Shown: positions 8,116 through 15,844, counted from the first letter of the stretch. The stretch: 64,000 nucleotides of DNA from Fimbriimonadaceae bacterium (GCA_019454125.1 CP075365.1:248001-312000), one strand, 5' to 3'. The notes: generated by a model from the letters alone, not told the origin. Numbers and translations: made by a program.

Positions 8116-9343
8116 GCTCGTCCTCGGCGTGAGCGGTTCCATCTCCTGCTACCGGGCCTGCGACCTGGCGCGGGACTTCATGCGCGCTGGGTACGAAGTG
8201 CGGGTCGCGCTTACGGACAGCGCCCAGAAGTTCGTCTCCCCCGTGCTCTTCGAGACCCTCACGGGGCAGGCGTGCCTGGTGGACGTCTTCGACGAACCCG
8301 AGCGTGGGCGCATGGCCCACATCGATTGGGCGCGGCAGGCCGACGTCCTGGTGCTCGCCCCCGCGACCGCCTCGCTCCTGAACCGGGTGGCGGCGGGGAT
8401 CGGAGACGACATGCTCGCCGCCATCGCCATAGCCTATGAAGGCCGCATCGTCGTCGCCCCCGCGATGAACCCGTCGATGCTGGCCAGCGAACCGACCCAA
8501 GAGGCGCTGCGGCTGCTCGAAGCTCGCGGGGCCGTCATCGTGGAAGGACAGGAAGGCGACGTGGCCTCGGGCGAGCTCGGCCAAGGGAAGCTCGCCCCGA
8601 ACGCCCAGATCGTCGAGGCGACGCTCGCGCTGGCCAGGGCGTCCCGGTCCCTCGCCGGACTCCGCGTGCTCGTCACGAGCGGACCGACCCGGGAGCCGAT
8701 CGACGACGTCCGCTTCCTCTCCAACCGCTCAAGTGGCAAGATGGGGGTCGCCATCGCCAAGGCGGCGTGGACGATGGGCGCGGAGGTCGCCTTCGTCACC
8801 GGGCCGACGGCCCTGCCCGACCCGCGCTATGCCAAGGTGCACCGCGTCCAAACCGCGGACGAGATGTTGCGCGCGGCGCTTTCCGAGATCGGCAACGCAG
8901 ACCTCGTTGTCGCGGCCGCGGCCGTCGCGGACTACCGCCCGGCCCAGAGGGTCGAGGGCAAGCTCCGTCGGGGCGACGAGCCCATGGCGCTCGAGCTCCT
9001 TCCAAACCCCGACGTCATCGCGAACCTCGCCCAACGGGCGCTGCCCCAGGCGACCCTTTGCGCCTTCGCGGCCGAGCCGGGAGAGGGCCTCGAAGAGGCC
9101 CGGGCGAAGCTCCGCCGCAAGGGGGTGCACGCGATCGCCGTCAACGACGTCAGCCGTGCGGACATCGGGCTGGAATCGGACGAGAACGACCTGGCCCTCG
9201 TCACCGAGGCAAGCGAGGCGCGATCAGGAAAGATGAGCAAGCTGCGATGCGCCCTGTGGCTCCTGGAGAACCTAGCGGCGCTGCATCGCGAGCGTGGCGC
9301 TGGCGCCTCGCTGGCCGAGAAAGTCGGCGAAGCGGGCGTCTAG
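8108..9343 (+). CDS. coaBC: Bifunctional phosphopantothenoylcysteine decarboxylase/synthase
   Basis: CoaBC makes 4'-phosphopantetheine from phosphopantothenate and cysteine in coenzyme A synthesis. The N-terminal FMN-binding CoaC half (about 1-180) has GSISCYRACDLARDF and the PAMNPSML motif. The C-terminal CoaB half has LVTSGPTREPIDDVRFLSNR (about 187-206) and NDVSRADIG. The segment matching the E. coli active-site Cys158 loop reads ASGELGQGKLA, so Ser replaces Cys, as in some other lineages. The start is GTG, overlapping gmk by 8 bp. The 3' end overlaps the convergent gene at 9272 by 72 bp. Confidence 0.95.
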   Translation: MPKLVLGVSGSISCYRACDLARDFMRAGYEVRVALTDSAQKFVSPVLFETLTGQACLVDVFDEPERGRMAHIDWARQADVLVLAPATASLLNRVAAGIGDDMLAAIAIAYEGRIVVAPAMNPSMLASEPTQEALRLLEARGAVIVEGQEGDVASGELGQGKLAPNAQIVEATLALARASRSLAGLRVLVTSGPTREPIDDVRFLSNRSSGKMGVAIAKAAWTMGAEVAFVTGPTALPDPRYAKVHRVQTADEMLRAALSEIGNADLVVAAAAVADYRPAQRVEGKLRRGDEPMALELLPNPDVIANLAQRALPQATLCAFAAEPGEGLEEARAKLRRKGVHAIAVNDVSRADIGLESDENDLALVTEASEARSGKMSKLRCALWLLENLAALHRERGAGASLAEKVGEAGV

Positions 9344-9919
9344 TCGCACCAAGGATCCGGACGCGTCCAAGACCCACGTGGCCTTCATGGCCATTGGCAC
9401 GGGCACTCCTGTCTCCACCGCCTCGCCCCCCACGGTCGCCTGTCCGTCTTGCAGCGCGACCAGCGTGAACGTGGTGCGGCATGCAGGCCAGCCCTCACGG
9501 GCCGGGCTTTCGTAGGCCCACGTTCCGCCCACTTCGACGGGCGCCTCGGGGGAGACGAACGCGGCCATCGCCGCCTGCCGCCCTTCCTGGGCGCCGCCGC
9601 TCACAGACCGTACGTCCCCGCGCGGGCCATAGGCGATGGTCTTCGTCGTCGTCCGCTCGTCCCGGGCGGAGTCGGTGCCCACCGTCACGAAGCCGCCTTG
9701 GCTTTTCGCGACCACGGTGTAGCCGTCGGGCCGCGATTTCGACACCTTGCGCTCGACAAGGCCCGTCACCGCGACCGTGTCCCCCGCTCCCTTGATTTCG
9801 AGCGACGCCTCGTAAAGCGCCTTCTCGCCCGCCTTAGGCGTCCATCGCAGGCCCACCCTTTCACCACCTCCGGCGAAGCTTGAAAGGAAAACGAACCAAA
9901 TCGCAGTTGCGCCCGACAT
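9272..9919 (-). CDS. Secreted protein of unknown function
   Basis: The chosen ATG at 9919 gives 215 residues starting with a hydrophobic export signal (ATAIWFVFLSSFAGG). The frame is open up to 10159, but the extra 80 codons lie antisense inside the next gene and look non-coding. The mature part is beta-rich (LRWTPKAGEKALYEASLEIK, then TGLVERKV), and I recognise no domain. Its last 72 bp are antisense to the end of coaBC. Its start codon lies only 9 nt from that of the divergent gene at 9929. Confidence 0.7.
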   Translation of the reverse strand: MSGATAIWFVFLSSFAGGGERVGLRWTPKAGEKALYEASLEIKGAGDTVAVTGLVERKVSKSRPDGYTVVAKSQGGFVTVGTDSARDERTTTKTIAYGPRGDVRSVSGGAQEGRQAAMAAFVSPEAPVEVGGTWAYESPAREGWPACRTTFTLVALQDGQATVGGEAVETGVPVPMAMKATWVLDASGSLVRLDARFADFLGQRGASATLAMQRR

Positions 9920-9922
9920 ACT
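9917..9922 (+). promoter_or_regulatory. Putative leaderless -10 (CATACT-N6-ATG)
   Basis: CATACT ends exactly 6 nt before the ATG at 9929, with no Shine-Dalgarno. Because the divergent gene starts at 9919, a normal leader is impossible without running into that gene. Confidence 0.5.
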
Positions 9923-9928
9923 GTTGTT

Positions 9929-11188
9929 ATGATCGGGTTGCTCGCCGTTCTCTTGACTGCCCCGCAGGACTCTCAAGCCGCAGTCGCCCTGAACCCGGCC
10001 TGCCGCTATATGTTCTGGGAGGACAAAGGATATGCGGTGCTCCCCCCGAAAAAGGTCGGCGGACCGCTCGTTTCCAGGATCGCGGCTTCGAACGACCGTT
10101 ACGTGGTCTTCTGGGAGACCCCTCTTGCAAGTCTTGAAAAGGTCGCCACGATTGACCAAGCGACCGCGTCCAAGGCGAAGACCCGCCTAGGGGTCTGGGA
10201 CTCGACCACCGACAAGGTCTCGTATCTTGGCGCGGACCTTTCGGTTCCAATGGGACAGCTCGAACTGGCGACAAACGGGCCCGTCCTGCTTCAGGGCCTG
10301 CCGGTCGAACAGGAGCCGGGCGGCCGAAGCCGGGTTCGTCTGGTCTGGCTTGACCATATGACCTCCAAGACGCTGGACGTCGGCCCGGCAGGGGGCAGCT
10401 CCATTCTTTCGCCCAGCGGCAAGTTCCTGCTCCAAATGACCTTCGAACAAGACGGCGGCAACCCTCCGGTTCAGAAGATGTCCCTTTACGAGACCGCGCG
10501 GGGAACCACGATTCCGATCGAACTCCCAAAGACGAGTTCGTTCCGTGTGAGCGGCTGGGCGCCGAACGTGGACGCCCTGGTCCTCACCCGCCCCGCGACC
10601 TCCGGCTCGATGGCCAGCGAATTCGTGCGGTACGACCTCGCCTCCGGGACGGTCACTCCGGTCGACCGCGAAGACCTCTTTCCCCAGCCGCTGCTCATGC
10701 TGGCGAACCTGAAGCGGGACGTGCGCACGCTTTGGCTGCAAACCAGCGAGAGCAAGCGGCCGGGGGAACGGGCGTTCATCGACGCGGAGGCGGAAGAGGA
10801 GCGGCTCCTCGGCCAATCCTGGGCGGTCTATCTCCGGCAAGGGTCGCTCTATGCGGCCGCGATCAAGGTCGTCGATAAGGCGCTGATCCTCGAGGCCCTG
10901 GCCCGGGAAGCCCGGACGGAGGCCCTGCTGAAAGCCAAACAGATCGGCACGGGGCTCATCATCTACGGACTCGACAACGGCGAGATGCTCCCGGACAAGT
11001 CCACGTTCCGCCAGGACCTGCTGCCATACCTCAAGTCGGAATCGATCCTGGACGGCTTCGTCTACACCACCCAAGAGCGCAACCTTTCGAAGATCAAAGA
11101 ACCGAGCACGTTCGTGCTGGGCTATATCGAAGCGGGGGGAATGCGTGCGGTGCTCTACGCCGACGGCCACGTAAAGCTTGAGAAATAG
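9929..11188 (+). CDS. Secreted beta-propeller-like protein with a pseudopilin-type C-terminus
   Basis: The 419-residue product begins with a short export signal (MIGLLAVLLTAPQDSQA). Residues about 20-300 are repeated beta-strand segments with WDSTTDKVSYLG- and SPSGKFLL-like turns, resembling WD40/TolB-type propeller blades. The last 90 residues (AKQIGTGLIIYGLDNGEMLP, then GGMRAVLYADGHVK) closely resemble the globular end of the H-X9-DG pseudopilins, including the ADGH box, but no prepilin leader is present. This suggests domain swapping between the secreted and pseudopilin families. The function is unknown. Confidence 0.75.
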   Translation: MIGLLAVLLTAPQDSQAAVALNPACRYMFWEDKGYAVLPPKKVGGPLVSRIAASNDRYVVFWETPLASLEKVATIDQATASKAKTRLGVWDSTTDKVSYLGADLSVPMGQLELATNGPVLLQGLPVEQEPGGRSRVRLVWLDHMTSKTLDVGPAGGSSILSPSGKFLLQMTFEQDGGNPPVQKMSLYETARGTTIPIELPKTSSFRVSGWAPNVDALVLTRPATSGSMASEFVRYDLASGTVTPVDREDLFPQPLLMLANLKRDVRTLWLQTSESKRPGERAFIDAEAEEERLLGQSWAVYLRQGSLYAAAIKVVDKALILEALAREARTEALLKAKQIGTGLIIYGLDNGEMLPDKSTFRQDLLPYLKSESILDGFVYTTQERNLSKIKEPSTFVLGYIEAGGMRAVLYADGHVKLEK

Positions 11189-11232
11189 GCCCCTTCTAGT
11201 AGACAGACGGCGCCATGCCGCGGGATTCCGGG

Positions 11233-11238
11233 TAGCTT
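11233..11238 (+). promoter_or_regulatory. Putative leaderless -10 (TAGCTT-N6-GTG)
   Basis: TAGCTT lies exactly 6 nt before the GTG start of the ABC exporter gene. No Shine-Dalgarno is seen in the gap. Confidence 0.5.
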
Positions 11239-11244
11239 AACCTC

Positions 11245-13074
11245 GTGGCAGAGCCCGAAGGAAAAGCGAACGACAGAGCCCTGCTCCGCCGCATTATCGG
11301 GCTGTTCGCCCCGTACCGTTCCGAGGTCTTAGGGATCGCGCTGGCCGTGCTGGTCGGCGTCACCCTCGGCATCCTGCCGCCATTCCTCCTGCAGCGGGTC
11401 ATCGATTTCGGCATCCAGGCAGGGGACCTTGGCGTGGTCGCCCAGTTCTCGGTCTTCACCGTGCTGGCCGTGCTTGCCGGCGCCGGGGTCACCTTGCTCT
11501 ATGGCTATTGGAGCGTCGTGGTCGGGCAGAAGATCATGTGCGACCTTCGCGAGCGGCTCTTCACCCACCTCCAGGGGATGTCGCTGCGATTCTTCACCGC
11601 GACCCGCACGGGCGACATCCAGACCCGACTGATCAACGACGTCGCAGGCGTGCAGACCGTGGTCAGCAATACGATCACGGACCAGCTGAGCAACGTCGCG
11701 ATCGTGGCCACGACGGTGGTCGCCATGTTCGTGCTGGACTGGCGACTGAGCCTGCTCAGCATCGCGATGGTGCCGTTCTTCGCGTTCTTCGGCCGCTACG
11801 TCGGCGAGTTCTCCCGCAAGGTGCGGCAAGGGATGCAGGAGCAAACGAGCGAGCTCAACTCGATGATGCAGGAGCAGCTCAGCGTGAGCGGCATCCTCCT
11901 CAGCAAGACCATCGCCGACCAGGGCCTCCTTCACGATAAGTTCGACAAGGAGAACAAGGAGCTCGCCCGGTGGCAGATCAAGTCGAGCGTCGTCCAATAC
12001 CTCTTCTTCGCCTTGATCCGGCTCATCACCCAGCTCGCGCCGGCCCTTGTCTTCTGGCTCGCGGGCTGGCTGCTGATCGCCCAGGGCGACAGCAACATCA
12101 CGGTCGGCAAGCTGGTGGCGTTCACAGGGCTCCAGGCCCGGCTCTTCTTCCCCCTGACGGGACTGCTGAGCGCCCAGGTGGAGATCATCAGCTCGTTCGC
12201 GCTCTTCCAGCGCATCTTCGAGTACCTGGACATGCCCCACGACGTGCAGGACGCGCCGGACGCAATCCCCCTCACGGTGACCTGCGCCCACGCCAAGACG
12301 AACGGCGAGCTGGGCGTCCGCGGTCGGGTCGAGTTCCGCGACGTCGAGTTCCGGTACGAGCCCACCCAAGCCGAACCGACCCTGTCAGGCATCAACTTCG
12401 TGGCCGAACCGGGCCAACTCGTCGCCCTGGTGGGGCCGAGCGGCGCCGGGAAGACGACGCTGACCTACCTGATCCCCCGGCTCTACGACCCCGACCAGGG
12501 CCAAGTCCTGATCGATGGGCACGACCTACGCAAGGTCAAACTCGAATCGGTGCACCGGCTCGTGGGGACCGTCACCCAGGAGACGTACCTTGTCCACACG
12601 ACCATCCGCGAGAACCTGCGCATGGCCCGGCCCCAAGCCACCGACGAAGAACTCGTCGACGCCTGCAAGAGCGCGGCCATCCATGAGCACATCGCCTCGC
12701 TCCCAGAAGGCTACGACACCGTCGTCGGGGAGCGCGGCTACAAACTGAGCGGCGGCGAAAAACAGCGCCTGGCCATCGCCCGCGCAATTCTCAAAGACCC
12801 TCGGGTCCTGATCCTGGACGAGGCGACCTCGGCCCTCGACACCGCGAGCGAGCGGGTCGTCCAAGCCTCCCTGGCCGAGCTGATGAAAGGCCGCACGACC
12901 TTCGCCATCGCCCACCGGCTCTCCACCATCCTTGCCGCCGACCAGATCCTGGCGCTGCAGGACGGACGCATCGTGGAACGGGGGACACACGCCGAACTCT
13001 TGGCCAAGGGCGGCCTCTACCGCAAACTGTACGACGAACAGTTCCGCGGCGAGGCGACGGAAGCCCACGTCTAA
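11245..13074 (+). CDS. ABC exporter half-transporter (fused permease and ATPase)
   Basis: The 609 residues form one half of a type IV (MsbA/MDR-like) exporter. A six-helix transmembrane domain covers about 15-330. The nucleotide-binding domain (about 350-600) has Walker A GPSGAGKTTL (about 399), Q-loop TQET, signature LSGGEKQRLAIARA, Walker B VLILDEATSALD and H-loop AHRLST. It probably works as a homodimer exporting lipid or a hydrophobic compound, but the substrate cannot be deduced. The gene stands alone, with no partner half-transporter beside it. The GTG start follows a -10-like hexamer at 6 nt. Confidence 0.93.
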   Translation: MAEPEGKANDRALLRRIIGLFAPYRSEVLGIALAVLVGVTLGILPPFLLQRVIDFGIQAGDLGVVAQFSVFTVLAVLAGAGVTLLYGYWSVVVGQKIMCDLRERLFTHLQGMSLRFFTATRTGDIQTRLINDVAGVQTVVSNTITDQLSNVAIVATTVVAMFVLDWRLSLLSIAMVPFFAFFGRYVGEFSRKVRQGMQEQTSELNSMMQEQLSVSGILLSKTIADQGLLHDKFDKENKELARWQIKSSVVQYLFFALIRLITQLAPALVFWLAGWLLIAQGDSNITVGKLVAFTGLQARLFFPLTGLLSAQVEIISSFALFQRIFEYLDMPHDVQDAPDAIPLTVTCAHAKTNGELGVRGRVEFRDVEFRYEPTQAEPTLSGINFVAEPGQLVALVGPSGAGKTTLTYLIPRLYDPDQGQVLIDGHDLRKVKLESVHRLVGTVTQETYLVHTTIRENLRMARPQATDEELVDACKSAAIHEHIASLPEGYDTVVGERGYKLSGGEKQRLAIARAILKDPRVLILDEATSALDTASERVVQASLAELMKGRTTFAIAHRLSTILAADQILALQDGRIVERGTHAELLAKGGLYRKLYDEQFRGEATEAHV

Positions 13075-13085
13075 GCCCCGCTTCT

Positions 13086-13160
13086 GAGTGGGTGGCATGG
13101 TTATGGCCCGCCGCGAGCCGCCGGGTGACGCCCACCGACACCTAAGGGCCATAGCCATGG
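13086..13160. repeat. REP-like inverted pair, element A
   Basis: The left arm CATGGTTATGGCCC (13096-13109) faces the right arm GGGCCATAGCCATG (13146-13159), separated by 36 nt. The arms pair along 14 positions with one G-T wobble. The left arm is preceded by GAGTGGGTGG, which also precedes the single copy at 13891. Confidence 0.75.
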
Positions 13161-13275
13161 GCTCCCGCCCCGTGCTAACCGCGGAGACAACCACGACGAC
13201 AGCTTAGCCCGCACGCGCCAAGAAAACAAGCGTGGCAGTGCACCTCTCGCAGGGCCCCGCAGAGACAAGCGTGTC

Positions 13276-13345
13276 CCATGGCTATGACCCTTGACCAGCG
13301 CCCAGCAACGAGGAAGCGTGAAGACGGGTCATAACCATGCCACCC
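13276..13345. repeat. REP-like inverted pair, element B
   Basis: The arms CATGGCTATGACCC (13277-13290) and GGGTCATAACCATG (13326-13339) are separated by 35 nt. Read on the minus strand this is the same layout as element A, including the GGGTGG flank. The GC pair near the arm base has changed to AT on both sides. Confidence 0.75.
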
Positions 13346-13424
13346 ACCCAAAGGAGCAAGTCACCCGTCGTCGAAGGGATCGCACGGGAAGACGGGCTGG
13401 ACTTAGACTTGTCGCTCGCGATGT

Positions 13425-13682
13425 TCAGCGTGGCCGAGCAGGAGTTGTCGGTCGAGAATAGCCCCGGCACGGGGCGTGCCGAGGCATGAAAAGATCAATA
13501 GCACTCTGATCTTTGCTGTTGAAGAAGTCGTCTGCAGTTACATTGCTCCCAGGCGGGGTAAGGACAACGCTGTCTCCGATCGTCACGAAGTTACCAGGCA
13601 CAGGAGACTCGCCCTCGATGACTGTGACCCCGGATTCCCAGTCATAGTGGACGTTATCACGGTCAATCCACCTTCCTAGCAT
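13425..13682 (-). CDS. Small hypothetical protein or gene fragment
   Basis: The 85-residue frame begins MLGRWIDRDNVHYDWESG and continues with a beta-rich, acidic sequence (VIEGESPVPGNFVTIGDS) to about residue 66. The last 18 residues, near the repeat island, look like non-coding read-through. GC is lower than in neighbouring genes, hinting at transfer or decay. No Shine-Dalgarno is visible, and I recognise no family. Confidence 0.35.
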   Translation of the reverse strand: MLGRWIDRDNVHYDWESGVTVIEGESPVPGNFVTIGDSVVLTPPGSNVTADDFFNSKDQSAIDLFMPRHAPCRGYSRPTTPARPR

Positions 13683-13773
13683 TTGGAGGCCCCTCGGCCA
13701 GCGCCCTCGGCCGCATCTTTGCCATAGCTTGGTTACTGGCCCTCAGCCGGCTTTTCCCAAGGGCTCCCCGACG

Positions 13774-13825
13774 GTTCCCCGAGCGTTCCCCACGGCACCG
13801 GTGCCGTGGGGAACCCTCGGGGAGC
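13774..13825. repeat. 52-bp near-perfect palindrome
   Basis: The centre ACCGGT (13797-13802) is the axis. Positions 13785-13814 form a perfect 30-bp palindrome. Pairing continues outward to 13774/13825 with one C-C mismatch (13784/13815) and one T-G wobble. With no loop it could extrude as a cruciform or form a very stable RNA hairpin. Confidence 0.85.
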
Positions 13826-13890
13826 GCGGGGGGAGTTGGCGGGGCTGTGGTCGAGGACGCGCTTTGTCTCGACGGGTGGCACGGCCCTCC

Positions 13891-13913
13891 GAGTGGGTGG
13901 CATGGTTATGGCC
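13891..13913 (+). repeat. Single REP-like arm
   Basis: These 23 bases are identical to the outer arm of element A at 13086-13108 (the GAGTGGGTGG flank plus CATGGTTATGGCC). No facing partner arm lies within about 150 bp, so this is a half element. Confidence 0.7.
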
Positions 13914-14019
13914 CTCACCAGTCGCTCCTGCCAACTCTCTGCCCACATGCGGGCCGGAGGCCCGCTAGCCGGGTTGCGGACGGGGACGTCCGCGCTCCGG
14001 GCGCCGCCATTGGTACGGG

Positions 14020-14625
14020 CTAGCCGCGCTGTCGCAGGCGTTCCAGCACGAACCCCAGGGCCGTGGCAAGCGTCTCCTCCGGGGGGCGGCTCGCGTCGAT
14101 CACGACCCAGCGCCCCGGCTCCGCCTTCGCCTCGGCGTGGAACCCTTCGCGCACCCTCTTGTGAAACTCGATCCCCTCGTTGTCGATCCGGTCCTTGTCC
14201 TTGATCCGGTCCAGACCGCTCTCCGGCGGGAGGTCCAGCAGCAGCGTGAGCTCCGGCTTCAAGCCCCCGCTCGCGATCTCGTTCATGCGGCGGAGCTCGT
14301 CCAGGTCCAAGCCCCGACCGTAGCCTTGATAGACCACGGTGGAATCGGTGAAGCGGTCGCACAAGACGACGGTCCCCTCCTCGAGCGCTGGGCGCAATGT
14401 AGTCGCGACGTGCTGGGCACGGTCGGCCAGGAACAGGAAGAGCTCGGTCGTCGGGAGGATGTCCTCGCCGTGCAGCAGCAGTCCGCGCACGGCCGCGCCG
14501 AACTTGCCCGAACCCGGTTCGCGCGTCGCCAGGACTTTGTAGCCGCACGCCCCCAGCTCTTGGGCCAGGCCGCGGACGAGAGTGGTCTTGCCCGACCCTT
14601 CCGGCCCCTCGAGGGTCACAAACAT
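14020..14625 (-). CDS. tmk: Thymidylate kinase
   Basis: The enzyme phosphorylates dTMP to dTDP. The 201 residues have the P-loop LEGPEGSGKTTL (about 5-16), the DR(F/Y) motif in VVLCDRFTDSTVVYQGYGRG (catalytic Asp-Arg, about 90), and the LID region DRIKDKDRIDNEGIEFHKRV. The TREPGSGKFG segment is the thymidine-binding loop. The ATG start has a CATAAT hexamer 8 nt upstream on the minus strand and no Shine-Dalgarno. The start codons of tmk and the divergent flavoprotein gene are about 54 nt apart, so they share a promoter region. Confidence 0.95.
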   Translation of the reverse strand: MFVTLEGPEGSGKTTLVRGLAQELGACGYKVLATREPGSGKFGAAVRGLLLHGEDILPTTELFLFLADRAQHVATTLRPALEEGTVVLCDRFTDSTVVYQGYGRGLDLDELRRMNEIASGGLKPELTLLLDLPPESGLDRIKDKDRIDNEGIEFHKRVREGFHAEAKAEPGRWVVIDASRPPEETLATALGFVLERLRQRG

Positions 14626-14633
14626 GAGGCCCT

Positions 14634-14639
14634 ATTATG
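14634..14639 (-). promoter_or_regulatory. Putative near-leaderless -10 of tmk (CATAAT-N8-ATG)
   Basis: The minus strand reads CATAAT 8 nt before the tmk ATG, without a ribosome-binding site between. Confidence 0.45.
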
Positions 14640-14679
14640 CCGACCCTCGCGCCCTCTAGGCTGAAGGTAGCCTTCGGCC

Positions 14680-15762
14680 ATGCATCCCGTGGTGGAAGAG
14701 GCGGTCGCATTCTTGAAGGCGGAAGTCGCGCCAAAGGCGAACGAGATCGACCGCGACCCGGAAGCGCTTCGCCAAGCCCTGCAAGGCCTCTGCGAGCGCG
14801 GGCTGATGGCCCTGCGCCGCCCGGCCCAGTTTGGGGGCCCCGGCCTCGCCGAGAGCGAATTCCGGACCTACCAAGAAGCGGTCGCGCGGGCTAGCGGCAC
14901 CCTCGCCTTTCTCCAGACCCAGCACCAGAGCGCAGGCTCGATGATCGCCAAGAGCGAAAACGCGCCGCTGAAGGAGGAGGCGCTGCCGAAGATGGGGAAC
15001 GGGGAGCGGCTCATCGGCATCGGCTTCAGCCAGCTCCGCCGCCATGGGGAGCCGGTCTTGCGGGCCGAGCCGGTGGAGGGCGGCTACCGCCTGGACGGAC
15101 ACGTGCCCTGGATCACGGGCTATGGCTTTTACCCGGAGTTCCTCATCGGCGCGACCTTGCCGGACGGCCGCGCCGTCTTCGGCATCGTGCCGTTCACCGC
15201 GTCGCCCGGGATCAGCTTCAGCGAGCCGATGCGGCTCGCCGCCATGGAGGCCGCGATGACGGTGACGGCCGAACTCAACGGGCTCCACCTGCCCGCCTCC
15301 CACGTGGTCTTCAAGAAACCGGCCGGCTGGATCCACGAGAACGACCAGATCAATGTGACCTTGCAGGGCTTCTTCGCCATCGGCTGCGCACAAGCCGGGA
15401 TCGACGTCACCCAGCGCAACTTCGAGAAGAAGGGCATGGCCGCGATCGGGGAGGCGGCCGCGGCGCTCCAGCTGGAACTGGAGGAATGCCGCCGGGCCAC
15501 CAACGAAGCGCTCGGCGAAGGGGACGAAGGGGTGACCAACGAGGAAAAGCTGCGGTTGCGCGCCTGGGCGATCGACCTGGCCGTGCGCTGCGCCCACGCC
15601 GCCGTCACCAGCAGCAGCGGGGCCGCCAACAGCATCCACCACGACGCCCAGCGCATCTACCGGGAGGCGCTCGTCTTCACCGTTTCCGCCCAGACCGGCC
15701 CCATCATGGCGGCCACCCTCGACCGCCTTGCCGCCCGCTCCCGGGAGTGGCCGAGCCCATAG
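14680..15762 (+). CDS. Acyl-CoA dehydrogenase-like flavoprotein lacking the catalytic Glu
   Basis: The 360 residues follow the acyl-CoA dehydrogenase fold: helical N-domain ([22 protein letters not shown]), beta middle domain ([17 protein letters not shown], about 130-145) and C-terminal helical bundle ([20 protein letters not shown], about 310-330). Where dehydrogenases have the YEGT catalytic Glu, this protein reads FTVSAQTG with no Glu. The [10 protein letters not shown] stretch recalls the DszC/HpaB-like flavin monooxygenase branch. It may therefore be a flavin-dependent oxygenase or non-dehydrogenase member. The substrate is unknown, and it is encoded alone. Confidence 0.75.
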   Translation: MHPVVEEAVAFLKAEVAPKANEIDRDPEALRQALQGLCERGLMALRRPAQFGGPGLAESEFRTYQEAVARASGTLAFLQTQHQSAGSMIAKSENAPLKEEALPKMGNGERLIGIGFSQLRRHGEPVLRAEPVEGGYRLDGHVPWITGYGFYPEFLIGATLPDGRAVFGIVPFTASPGISFSEPMRLAAMEAAMTVTAELNGLHLPASHVVFKKPAGWIHENDQINVTLQGFFAIGCAQAGIDVTQRNFEKKGMAAIGEAAAALQLELEECRRATNEALGEGDEGVTNEEKLRLRAWAIDLAVRCAHAAVTSSSGAANSIHHDAQRIYREALVFTVSAQTGPIMAATLDRLAARSREWPSP

Positions 15763-15838
15763 GCGCACGCGGTCCGCGCAGGCTCCGAGAAGGCCCCTGG
15801 CCAAAGCCCGGACGCCGGCCGTCGAGGAACCCCATAGG

Positions 15839-15844
15839 TAAGAT
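15839..15844 (+). promoter_or_regulatory. Putative near-leaderless -10 of acnA (TAAGAT-N7-ATG)
   Basis: TAAGAT lies 7 nt before the acnA ATG. The only purine run between is GAGG, which is too close to serve as a normal ribosome-binding site. Confidence 0.4.

Larger units (their letters stand above)
13075..14019. other. Gene-poor island of short inverted repeats
   Basis: This 945-base stretch between the ABC exporter and tmk holds at most one small hypothetical frame (13425-13682). It contains five copies of a CATGG(T/C)TATG(G/A)CC motif and a 52-bp near-perfect palindrome. Coding potential is poor in all six frames elsewhere. The stretch 13490-13690 has visibly lower GC than its surroundings. 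Confidence 0.7.

Noticed and set aside
6256-8142. A 628-codon open frame on the minus strand opposite yvcK and gmk
   Set aside because: It is antisense to two well-identified genes. Its translation is a His/Asp/Arg-rich shadow without domains, expected where GC-rich third positions remove stops.
9920-10159. An 80-codon N-terminal extension of the secreted protein at 9272-9919
   Set aside because: The extension is antisense to the start of the gene at 9929 and has non-coding character. The internal ATG gives a proper signal peptide.
13086-13345. The repeat cluster as a CRISPR array
   Set aside because: The copies alternate in orientation, their spacing is irregular, and no cas gene is in the window.
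13282-13470. A 62-codon minus-strand frame overlapping the 13425-13682 frame
   Set aside because: It runs through the REP-like element, changes frame relative to its neighbour, and has no ribosome-binding site. A frameshifted fusion with the neighbour could not be shown.
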